From contig PJAB01000262.1 of the NCBI GenBank assembly GCA_002887195.1, positions 1 to 31,608 on the forward strand: a DNA stretch of 31,608 nucleotides. The letters run 5' to 3'. A program made the position numbers and the translations under genes. The notes under the pieces were generated by a model, which saw only the letters and a program-made list of their open reading frames with translations, made no database searches and was not told where the DNA came from. This DNA comes from Chrysochromulina parva (lineage: Eukaryota; Haptophyta; Prymnesiales; Chrysochromulinaceae). Of the stretch, positions 19,170 through 28,000 are shown in pieces; the stretch's first letter is position 1; each line of letters starts with the position of its first letter.

Positions 19170-19775
19170 ATGATTGGCAGGATGGTGTTCCTCTCGATGC
19201 TCCTCTCGCTGCTCTCCACGAGCACGGCCCTCAACACGCGCCGTGCGCTGCTCAAGCACGGCGCCGCCATCGCCGCGGCATCCTCCTCCGGGCCCTGCCT
19301 CCCGACGCCAGCGGCGCGCGCTTATGCCGGAGAGGGCACGATGAGCAAAGAGGAGGTGTTGCGCATTGCCGAGGAGAAGCTCACACCCTTCCAGCGCGCC
19401 ATCTCGCTGTCGGCCGCAACGGAGCGCTCCTTCACGGGCATGACGACCAATGGCTACGCTCACGACAACAAGAAGAAGGGCACCTGGGCCGGTGCCATCT
19501 CTGGTGCGCCACTCTTTGACAGCAGCACCAAATACGAGAGCGGCACGGGCTGGCCATCGTTCTACGCCGCCATACCAGGCGCGGTGGTCGAGCGACCGGA
19601 TCCGGAGGACTTGGCCGACCGGCGGCGTGCGATGGCCATGGGCGGCGTGCGCACGGAGGTGATCGACGCCAAGTCGGGTGCGCACCTCGGCCACGTCTTC
19701 CCAGACGGTCCAGCGCCCACGTACAAGCGCTACTGCATGAACGCCGGCGCGATGACGTTCGTGCCGGCGCGATGA
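19170..19775 (+). CDS. MSRB: Peptide-methionine (R)-S-oxide reductase MsrB, plastid-targeted, zinc-site cysteines lost
   Basis: This 201-residue protein has an MsrB catalytic domain at about 60-198. It reduces methionine-R-sulfoxide in proteins. Visible hallmarks are the PLFDSSTKYESGTGWPSFY block, RTEVIDAKSGAHLGHVFPDG, and the catalytic Cys189 in RYCMN. The two CxxC zinc pairs of most MsrBs are absent: AGAISGAPLF and DAKSGAHLGH hold no cysteine. The usual resolving-cysteine position in SGxGWPSF is threonine. The leader is layered: a hydrophobic signal (MVFLSMLLSLLSTSTA), then NTRRALLKHGAAIAAA, which looks like a twin-arginine segment, ending near ARAYA. That suggests import to a complex plastid and possibly the thylakoid lumen. 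A second ATG at residue 5 could also serve as start. Intronless. Confidence 0.93.
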   Translation: MIGRMVFLSMLLSLLSTSTALNTRRALLKHGAAIAAASSSGPCLPTPAARAYAGEGTMSKEEVLRIAEEKLTPFQRAISLSAATERSFTGMTTNGYAHDNKKKGTWAGAISGAPLFDSSTKYESGTGWPSFYAAIPGAVVERPDPEDLADRRRAMAMGGVRTEVIDAKSGAHLGHVFPDGPAPTYKRYCMNAGAMTFVPAR

Positions 19776-20234
19776 GGTGTGAGCAGGCTGCGTGCGGGAG
19801 GAGAGAGCGAGCTCTCTCTCCTTTTTTTTCTGAGCCGGTATCTGTGCCCGCGCGCCGGTTCCTCGCCGATAGTTGCCGATCGAGTCGTCTCAGCTCTCAC
19901 ACGAACTCGGCATACATACCGTGCTCCTCCACACATATCATTAAAAGTGGTTTGCCGGGGTCGCCGGGCTCGCGCGCCTACTATCATTATAACTCGGCTC
20001 GCCGGTTCCGACCCGACGCAACCGCTACTTACTTTCCCTACCTACACGTCTGTATCGTAATTCGTATCCTACTATATTACCGAATGCGCTCGACCTACAC
20101 GTCGGCGCTTCCGCTTGCTTTCGCGCGCACAGTCCGATCGATTGCGTGCTATGCGAGCCTCGGCGTGGCTCTCGGTGTGAGAGTCCCCACTGGAGTAGCT
20201 ACCCAACTGAGTTCACAGCTCCACCCTGCTGAGT
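19776..20234. other. Convergent intergenic region
   Basis: This is 459 bp between the MsrB and ankyrin gene ends. A long plus-strand open frame (19772-20413) crosses it but has no family resemblance and runs antisense into the ankyrin gene. A 17-bp direct repeat (GAGTTCACAGCTCCACC) occurs at about 20208 and 20230, at the ankyrin gene's 3' end. No RNA gene seen. Confidence 0.55.
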
Positions 20235-21249
20235 TCACAGCTCCACCCTCTCAGCCGCCGCCGCAGCATCCACTGTCACGTCCACCTTCTCGTCAGCCTT
20301 CTCGTCCGCCTTATTGCCCACGTTCTCGTCAGCCTTCTCGTCCGCCTTATCGCCCACCTTGGCGGCGACCTTGGCTGCGGCCTTGGCGGCCGCGCGCTCC
20401 GCCTTCGCCTTGAGAAAGTTCGCACGGATCGCTGCAAAATCCGCAAGATCCGCTCGAAGGAGTGCGGCGGTCGAGTCTCGCCCAACGAGTGCATCGGCTG
20501 CGAGGCGGCCCTCGGCGTCGGGGACGCTCGGGTCGGCGCCCGCCTCCAGCAGTGCCCGCGCCTCGCGAGGCAACCCGGCCCGCACCGCTGCGTGCAGGGG
20601 CGTGGCCCCCGAGCGGTCCATCGCGTTCACGTGGGCACCTGATGTCGTCAGAGGTCATCAGAGGTCATCAGAGGTCATCACAGGTCATCAGAGGTCATCA
20701 GAGGTCATCAGAGGTCATCAGAGGGTCGATCGCGTTCACGTGGGCACCCTTGCTGGCGAGCCACTCGAGCAAACGGAAGGCCTTGCCGCCAGCCGCAGCA
20801 ATGTGCAGCGGCGTGAGCCCGTCGGCCTCTATCGTCGCATTCAGGTCCGCGCCGTGCTTGAGCAGCAATCGCGCCACCTCCACTCCGCCGTAGCGCCCAG
20901 CAGCCGCGCCGCCACCATTGCACCCACCGGCGAGGATGTGCAGCGCCGCCAGGCCATCGCGATCACGGGCGTCTGGATCGGCGCCATGCTCCAGGAGCAC
21001 GCGCACCGGCTCAAGATCGCCTCGCCAATTGCAAGCCGCTAGATGGAGTGCCACTCGTCCCTTTTTGTTCTGCCCATCGATGTCCGGCTTGATCTGCTCC
21101 TCCCTCTCTTCATCGTAACGCCCCTTGATCGCAACCTTGAGCGGTTCCACCAGCCCCTGCTCAGCCGACGCATGCAGGCTCAGCCGGCCTGCGTCCGTGC
21201 CGTACAGGACAGCTGAGAGGAGTACGAGGCGCCCGATGGCCTTGCACAT
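20235..21249 (-). CDS. Ankyrin-repeat protein with N-terminal signal-like segment (2 exons)
   Basis: Exons 21249-20748 and 20638-20235 join in phase 1 to 301 residues. Four to five ankyrin repeats are clear: KKGRVALHLAACN...LLEHGADPDARD, DGLAALHILAGG...LLLKHGADLNATI, DGLTPLHIAAAGG...LASKGAHVNAMD, and SGATPLHAAVRAG...LLEAGADPSVPD. The intron falls inside the KGAHVNAMD junction. The start MCKAIGRLVLLSAVLYGTDAG gives a hydrophobic signal or anchor. An in-frame ATG at 21282 is an alternative, and the frame stays open to 21495. The C-terminus is a helical Ala/Lys stretch, then an acidic-basic repeat of KADEKADE type. Ankyrin proteins mediate protein contacts; the partner is unknown. Confidence 0.85.
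20639..20747 (-). mobile_element. Ankyrin gene intron, introner-like with 24-bp flanking duplication
   Basis: The 109-bp intron (AAGG|GTGCCC ... CATCAG|GTGCCC) consists of tandem sense-strand 10-mers CTGATGACCT plus one of two near-identical 24-bp copies (20615-20638 and 20724-20747; one mismatch). The copies begin at both splice junctions with GTGCCCACGTGAACGCGAT. Excision restores a canonical ankyrin GAHVNAMD. Confidence 0.95.
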
Positions 21250-21771
21250 GGGGCGCCACGAGAGGCCTGTCGAACTTACCATAGGCTGTGAACCTACTGT
21301 GAACCTTGGATAAGGTGTTTGAGGGCGTGGGCCTCCGAGGGATAGATTTGGGTCACGCCAGTCCAGAAAAGTTTGTTTTGTCTCACCGGACCGTACTCCA
21401 TCATGATGTGGCATGTCTCGTCTGACTCTGTACCGTTCTACCTCGAACGACGAGGCCGGGGCGACCAATGCACCAGATCCGCCATCGGCGGGCATCGCTC
21501 AGAGAGTTGCAAGATGGCAAGTTTCGTTAAAAAGAAGCAGGGCATTTAACCCGCGCGGGTGGAGTCAATATGTTCCTGCTGAATGTAGATGTTCTGACAC
21601 GTCGTGTACCTCGATCTCAGCACTCACCGTCTTTCACCGTCGTGTGGTCTCTCCAAGTCTCCATACTCTCCAGCATACTCTCGACTCTGGTCTGCTCTCT
21701 GCGACCGTCGCGACCGTTCCCTGCGCGCTCCCGACGAGAGGGCTCTCAAGGGCGAGGTAGTATGAAGTAAC
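21250..21771. other. Ankyrin promoter side and MOT2-like 3' side
   Basis: This stretch lies between the ankyrin start and the end of the MFS gene, both on the minus strand. It holds no supported gene. An 18-bp direct repeat (CTCAAGGGCGAGGTAGTA) occurs at 21744-21761 and 21771-21788, straddling the MFS stop codon. The ankyrin frame remains open to 21495, so part of this may be coding if a further upstream ATG is used. Confidence 0.5.
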
Positions 21772-23712
21772 TCAAGGGCGAGGTAGTAGCGGAGAGCGCG
21801 GGATGGCGGCGAGGTCCAGTCCCTCCTCGTGCGCCTCCGCATGAATAGGTTCGGAGTCGTCGGACGAGGTGCCGGGCTCGGTGTCGGTATCATCGGCTCG
21901 TACCTGATGATGGAGGCGATCAGAGGTCAGTAGAGGCAAGTAGAGGCGGTCAGAGGCGATCAGAGGCGATCAGAGGCGATTCGAGGCGATCAGACGTACC
22001 AGCACATGGCCCTCCTTGCCGTGTGTGCTCGTCTCAGCCTGTCGCAAGATGCCGCTCAGTGCGAGGCAGAGCAAGAGCATGCCGGCCGCGAGCGAGAAGG
22101 CGAGCGCCTCGGGCAGCCCGCCCGCGAGCGGCAGCACCAAGATGACCAGCAAATTGAGCAGCACGCGGAAGACTGCCATTGTCGAGGCGCGCTGCGCGTC
22201 CAAGATGGAGCCGGCGCTTCATCAGCGACGCAGTCAGAGGCAATCAGAAGAGGCCATCAAGAGGCAATTAACGAGACTCACCTGCGCGTCCAAGATGGAG
22301 CCGCACCGAAGCAGTGCGATTGTGGGCCAGTAGATGCCGAGCAGCGCTTCGAAGCCGCAGAAGGCGAGCAGCGTGTACTCGTACGAGTCGGTGAGCACCG
22401 GAGCGGCGAGGCAGAGCGCCGAGCCGCCGAAGACGAGCTGCAGCCTCGCCCCGGGCGACAGGTACTCGGAGAGGACGTGCGACGCTTGCGAGCCAGCCAT
22501 CTTCGAGATCATGAAGATGGAGAAGACGAGCCCGTGCCCCATGTTGGACGTGCCGTCGCCCTGGCGCGAGCGCCGCTCGAGCGCTGGGGTCCACAGGAAC
22601 ACGAACACGTACAGCGCCGCCTCATAGAACGAGTTCACGAGCCCCAGCGCCACAAGCGGCCTCGAGGCGCGAATGGTGCGGTACGATTTGAGCAGGGACT
22701 CGCCCGTACTGTGCAGCTGATCGCCGTACCGTTCGCCCCAGCGCGTGGCGGCCACGAGCGACGCGCCCAGCAGCGAGACGACCGCCACGTCGAAGGCACA
22801 CGCGAAGCGATTGCGTGACGCGCACGGCAGCACCTCAATCACGAGGTGGCCGACCATCCCCGCCACAACGGCAGAGCCCGCGTTACAAAAGGTGGAGAAG
22901 GAGAAGAGGCGAGAGAGGAGCACGCGCGGGAGACGGCGCGCCTCGGCCTCCGCGATCAGCCACGACTCAAACGACGTGTACAGGATCGAGTACGCCACGC
23001 CACCGAGCACGCGCCCGAGAAGCAGCGAAGGCAGGGAGCGTGAGTGGCAGAGGACGCAGGAGGCTGCGTACAGGATGCCGTAGGCGACGCAGTTGCGCCG
23101 ATGGCCGCCCGTGTCGCCGAGCGCGGATACGTACGTGCCGATCGTCATCGACGACGCGTACCCGACGATGAAGATCAGGCTGATCTCGCGCTGCGAGTAG
23201 CCATAGGCTGCGTAAAGGGCATACGCGAAGCCGCCTTGGATCCAATCGCCAAAGACAGCGAGGGTGTACACGGAGAGGTACCGATTGCGCAGCCTGAGGT
23301 AGACTGCCTCTGCTTCCTTGCGTACGGGGGGCGAGTCGCCCCCGATCTTGTCCAGGCCGCTCGCTTCCCGTGCGATGCACCACATGACCAAGCACGCACA
23401 CAGAGCAACATTGAGCATGACGAGCTCTATGTACCGGCCGCCTGGGTTGGGACGCAACTGGTCGAGGAAGGACGAAGAGCCCAAATCGCTGTTCTCTGCC
23501 AGCCCAATCAACTCCGACGACGAGGCCGCGCCGGTGGCCAGGGGCGCTCGCCCCACGTCGCTCGAAGAAAACAATGACCCGGCGGCAGCAGCAGCCGCGG
23601 CGGCCGCGGCGGATTGTGCGTGCTCCCGAGCGTGAAGTGCTGCCGCTCCACCGTGCTGGTGCGTGCCTTGCCCCATGCCCGCGAGGTGGCGCCCGCGTTG
23701 GTGTTGCCCCAT
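21772..23712 (-). CDS. MFSD5/MOT2-type major facilitator, putative molybdate transporter (3 exons)
   Basis: Exons 23712-22282, 22191-22000 and 21903-21772 join in phase 0 to 584 residues. The sequence matches the DUF791 family of MFS proteins (animal MFSD5, algal MOT2), which take up molybdate. RYLSVYTLAVFGDWIQGGFAY, ALYAAYGYSQREISLIFIVG, GTYVSALGDTGGHRRNC, LLLGRVLGGVAYSILYTSFE-SW and GIYWPTIALLRCGSIL are in the expected order, and exon 2 adds the last two membrane spans (FRVLLNLLVILVLPLAG, ALAFSLAAGMLLLCLA). The N-terminus is extended by an Ala run and a soluble stretch. The C-terminal exon is an acidic tail (DDTDTEPGTSSDDSEP), possibly regulatory. I chose ATG 23712; 23676 is also possible. 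Substrate is inferred from family only. Confidence 0.87.
21904..21999 (-). mobile_element. MOT2-like intron 2, 10-bp CTGATCGCCT array
   Basis: The 96-bp intron (CTG|GTACGTCTG ... CATCATCAG|GTACGAGCC) is largely CTGATCGCCT-type units. A 5-bp GTACG is shared by the intron start and the next exon start. It separates the last membrane span from a short acidic tail exon. Confidence 0.8.
22192..22281 (-). mobile_element. MOT2-like intron 1, introner-like family A with 22-bp duplication
   Basis: The 90-bp intron begins GTGAGTCTCGTTAATTGCCT, identical over its first 26 bases to CDC50 intron 2. A perfect 22-bp direct repeat (plus strand CTGCGCGTCCAAGATGGAGC + CG) lies at 22192-22213 and 22282-22303. 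It consists of the exon end and the intron end. Excision gives GSILDAQ|RASTMAVFRV. Confidence 0.95.
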
Positions 23713-23903
23713 GTCGCGCAAGATGCGGCGCGCCGCCCGCCGCTCGCCTTGACACCGTGCCACGCGGAATCGCCGTTTTCTTAGCGGCCGTTGAAACTAA
23801 AGGAAACGCGAAAGCGCCGGCGTGAGCGAACTTTTCAATGCCGTCGGCTTTAAATAATCGAGTACCGTATTGTTTTCAGAGGAGCCGACCCTCACAGCCA
23901 GCC

Positions 23904-24638
23904 TCACTTCGTGGGTCGGCTCATACAAGTACCAGGTGTTGGTCCAGCTGCCGCCGCTCCACGTGGCATGGGAATCACCGACATCACGACACCTTCGACC
24001 GCTCTGCTACGCTCGCGGAGGCCCCTGAGCTCGGTCTGGGCGCCGTGCAGCTGCCTGCGGAGGCGGGCTAGCTCAGCGGCCGCCGCGGCCACGGCGGCCG
24101 CGTCCATCACTGGCGGTGGCGCGGCACTTTTGGCCGCGGCAGGCGCCTGCTCGCCTTCGGCAGACGCAGCCACCTGGTCGGCTGCTGCAGGCGCAGGCGA
24201 TGCTTCCGCTGCGGCATCAGAAGCGCTCGCCCAGCGTCGAGGGCGAGAGCGTGGAGGCTGCTGCTGCTGAGCGGCAACGCTAACATGAGCAGCGGCCTGA
24301 CGGGCCTCTTCCTTGTTAATCTGCTCGTCGAATGTTCTGCGAGCCGCGGCCGCTACCCGTTTCGCAGTCGCGACGCGCACACGCAGACTTTCGTTCCCCT
24401 GCGCCAGCAGACGGCGGGCCTCCTCTTTGTTTTCTTTGAGCCTCCTGGCCACCTCCAGTCGCGAGATTTCCTTCACCCGCTCCTTGCCAAGCACGAGGCG
24501 TGCGTGCCGTTGGGCAATCGCGTCGTCGGTGCTCAAGAGGTCCTCCGTCTGGTACTGCGCGATTTTCTCGTAAAGTGTCTCCGACTCCTCGAGCAGCGCC
24601 CTAGCAGCCGCGAGGTGGCGCACGGTTCTGTCGTCCAT
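23904..24638 (-). CDS. Coiled-coil protein of unknown function
   Basis: I do not recognise this 244-residue protein. It is intronless. Residues 1-110 are strongly helical and charged (LLEESETLYEKIAQYQTEDL, KERVKEISRLEVARRLKENK, EEARRLLAQGNES), predicting a coiled coil. A Gln run and Ala/Pro-rich spacer follow (about 120-175). A second short coil (AAAELARLRRQLHGAQTELR) lies at about 182-210, and the tail is small and Gly/Pro-rich. No signal or membrane segment is present. The long charged heptads and lack of stops make it a credible gene even without homologues. It lies 191 bp after the MFS gene's start on the same strand, so it has its own promoter. Confidence 0.65.
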   Translation of the reverse strand: MDDRTVRHLAAARALLEESETLYEKIAQYQTEDLLSTDDAIAQRHARLVLGKERVKEISRLEVARRLKENKEEARRLLAQGNESLRVRVATAKRVAAAARRTFDEQINKEEARQAAAHVSVAAQQQQPPRSRPRRWASASDAAAEASPAPAAADQVAASAEGEQAPAAAKSAAPPPVMDAAAVAAAAAELARLRRQLHGAQTELRGLRERSRAVEGVVMSVIPMPRGAAAAGPTPGTCMSRPTK

Positions 24639-25061
24639 CCTCCACAGCGATACAGCCAGTGCGCGGCGGCAACCTGGGAACTGTGACTGTGAGGTCTGAG
24701 GTGTGAATGGGCTGCATAAATGAAAGTTCTATACCACATGAGAGACACATCAGAGATGCGCTAGGGAGGTCCGCAGACGGACCGCAGTTCAGGAGTGACA
24801 GTTCGGGGGACACCAGGTGGTATATAATCATGCCCCCCCCAGCTGCTGCTCCAGCTTCCACAGCCCACGACATCGCGGCAACGGATGCGACTACGGATGC
24901 GGCTCCACAGGTCCAGATGGCAATGAGATTGCAACCCGAGAGAGACTCCCCAGCATCTCGCCCATCATCTCGATCATAGAGAGATTCCCCTAAAGATTCC
25001 CCAGCACGCAGGAGCGAAACAGAGAGCTACGCCACGCGCCACCCGTCCAAGCGCCACGTCA
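24639..25061. other. Intergenic region between two minus-strand genes
   Basis: This 423-bp stretch holds the promoter of the coiled-coil gene and the 3' flank of the DnaJ gene. A TATATAA-like stretch (GGTATATAATCATG, near 24820) followed by eight or nine Cs is the only conspicuous element. Small open frames on both strands have no family resemblance. Confidence 0.5.
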
Positions 25062-28000
25062 TCAGCCCTCGGGCTTGATCGCGCTCTGCTGGAGGGCATA
25101 AATGACCTGCACAAGCTCCTCCTTCTCGACCACCTCGACCTCCGACACGCCGTGAGCGCGCAGCAGCACCTTGAGCTCACGTACCGGTAGCTTACGAAGC
25201 TCATCCAGCTCGTATTGGCGTGGCGGGTCGGCGGGTGCGGCTGGCCCTGCGGCTGCCCTGCGTGCACTGGCTGCGCCAGCGCCGCCAGCATTCTCGCGCG
25301 CTTGCTGTGCGGCGGATTGGAATTGCGGCGCAATCATGTTGACCATGTCGGTCACCTTCTTGGTTGGGTCCTGCGAGAGGAGGATGGACGAGGGAGGTCA
25401 TCAGAGGCCATCAGAGAAACAATCGAAGTGGCCCATCAGAGGCCATCAGCGGCCATCCGATACCTGATGAGAGAGGTCATCAGAGGTCATCAGAGGTCAT
25501 CAGAGGTCATCAGAGGTCATCAGAGGTCATCAGCGGCCATCCGATACGCACCATGGGCCCTTGGCATCAGGGTCAATCAAGGTTAATCAAGGTCAATCAA
25601 GGTCAATCAAGGTCAATCGGGCCATCAGTCTGCCTTGGAGCCTCCCTTAGCGAGCGCCTCCTCCAGGGCAATCAAGGGTAATCTAGGATAATCAAAGGCA
25701 ATCAAGGGCAATCAATGGCAATCGGGCCATCAGGCCACCTTGGAGCCTCCCTTCGCGAGGGCCTCCTCCATGAAGATCGCACCGATCCGCCGGAGGGCGT
25801 GTGCCCGCTGCAGCCGTGTGCTCTCATCGACGGAGTGGTCGCGACACAACTGCGCGGGGGGCGGTCGGCACGCCGTGGTGAGCGCATGCATGCGCGGGGA
25901 GCGGTCGGCACGCCGTGGTGAGCGCATGCATGCGTCGCTATCAGCAGCTGCTCGCCCAGGGCGTGCTCGGCGCCGTGGTGAGCGCATGCATGCGCGCCTT
26001 CGGAGCGGCGCCGTGGTGAGCGCATGCATGCGTGCCTTCGGAGTTCCCCCGAGATCAATGAAGAGATCACTGAAGAGACCAATCAGGTCGGGGCGGCTCA
26101 CTCAATGAAGAGACCAATCAGGTCGGGGCGGCTCACTCAATGAAGAGACCAATCAGGTCGGGGCGGCTCACTCAATGAAGAGACCAATCAGGTCGGGGCG
26201 GCTCACCTTGTGGGTCACCGCGGTGAGCGTGCGCTCGATGTCGACCACGGACACATGCCAGATCGCTTCGAGGAAGACCGGTAGGTTCTCTTGAGTCGCC
26301 TTGAGCTGAGCAGGCGTGAGGGATCCGAGCACATCAGGCCCGATGAGGGATAAGAGGCAATCAGAGGCAATCAGAGGCCATCATGGCAATGACGTCATCA
26401 CCTGAGCAGGCGTGAGGGATCCAAGCGGGTCGCCTTGCGGCTTCGTCTCGCCGCCCGCTGCGGCGCTTTCGGCCGCCTCCTTCCGCTGCTGATCGGCGAT
26501 CTCCTTGACGGTGCTGAAGGTGCGCACGGCGGCGCCCGCCGCTCGGATGCCGGCGCTGGCGGCCGCGGAATGGTTCTGCAAAGAGATGCGAAACATCCGG
26601 ATGGCGGCAAGGTGGCCCTCGACACCAAGGAGCTGCACACAGGGAGGGCACACACGGAGGGCACATTGACAATCAAATTGACGGTCGCGTAGAGGCACTC
26701 AAGGCACTTAAAAAACGGCACTGAAGGGCACTCCGAGGGCACTCAAGGACACTCAAGGGCACTCCGAGATCACTCCGAGATCACTCCGAGGTCACTCCGA
26801 GGCTCTCCGAGGGCACTCCGAGGTCACTCAAGGGCACTCCGAGAATGTGATAGGGGCAATCAGCCCACCTGATGAGGGAGGCAATCAATGGGGCCATCCG
26901 AGGGCCATCCGAGGTCATTAGAGGTCATTAGAGGTCATTAGAGGGCCATCCGAGGGCCATCTGAGGGCATGCGAGGGCTATGCGAGGGCATGCGTACGCT
27001 CGTGTGCAGGCCGAGGTATTCGTCAGCTCGGCAGCCGTAGAGCTCCGCCACCGTGAAGAGCAAGCACTCGCCAAACGAGACCGACGCAAGCTCTTTCGCC
27101 TCTGCGCGGATACGACTAGCCCAGCGGTCGTCTGCGCCGGCCGCGGCCGCGCTGCCATCGACTATAGCGGGGGCGGCGGCACCGCCTTCAGCACTGGCAG
27201 CGACGGAGGCGCCAGTAGCGCCGCCGCTGACGCCACTCGCGCCGCCATGGGCGCCAGCGCTGTCGCAGAGCTCCGAGAGACGCAGGGCGAGCTCCACCTC
27301 TCGCTTCTGCTGCTTAATGGCGAGGCGACGCATCGAGAGGGTCCCCTCCATCGAGGCCGCCGTCGCGAGCGCGAGCTTACCTATGTGCGGCTCGCATGCA
27401 ACGCAATCAGACGCAATCGGACGCAATCAGACGCGATCAGGCGCGATCAGACGCGATCAGGCGGACGCACTCAGACAGACGCGATCAGGCGCACTCAGAC
27501 ACAATCAAGGCGCTTGCCTATGTACGGCTCGAAGCGCTCCGATCCAAAGAGCATCGTAAAGAACATGCCCGCGTCCATCCAGTTGACGTCAAGGGAAGCA
27601 GCGCCGTGTGAGTCGTAACGTGAGCGCATCGTCGCGTCGGCGAGGACCTGGTACGCCTCGGAGACCTTCTGAAACTCCTCCGCCTTCGTCTTATCCCCCG
27701 GGTTCTTGTCCGGGTGCAGCTTGAGAGCGCGCTTGTAGTACGCTTTCTTGATCTCATCCGTCGATGCATCCGATCGGACGCCAAGCAAGTCATAGTACGC
27801 CGTGTCGCTGGGCGAGCGCCCGGAGGGCCCACCCGAGGAGTACCCACCCGAGGAGGCGCCAGCGCCGGCGCCGCTCGCGCTCCCAGCCCCGCTCGCGCTC
27901 CCAACCCCGCCTGTGCCATTCACGCCCGTGCGAGCAGATCTGCTGCCGTCCTCGGAAGCAAACTCGTCAAGTGCGCGCACCTTCTCCGCCTCCACCTGCA

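Noticed and set aside
19772..20413. 213-residue plus-strand open frame after MsrB
   Set aside because: Crosses a convergent gap and runs antisense into the ankyrin gene; Arg/Pro-rich with no recognisable domain.
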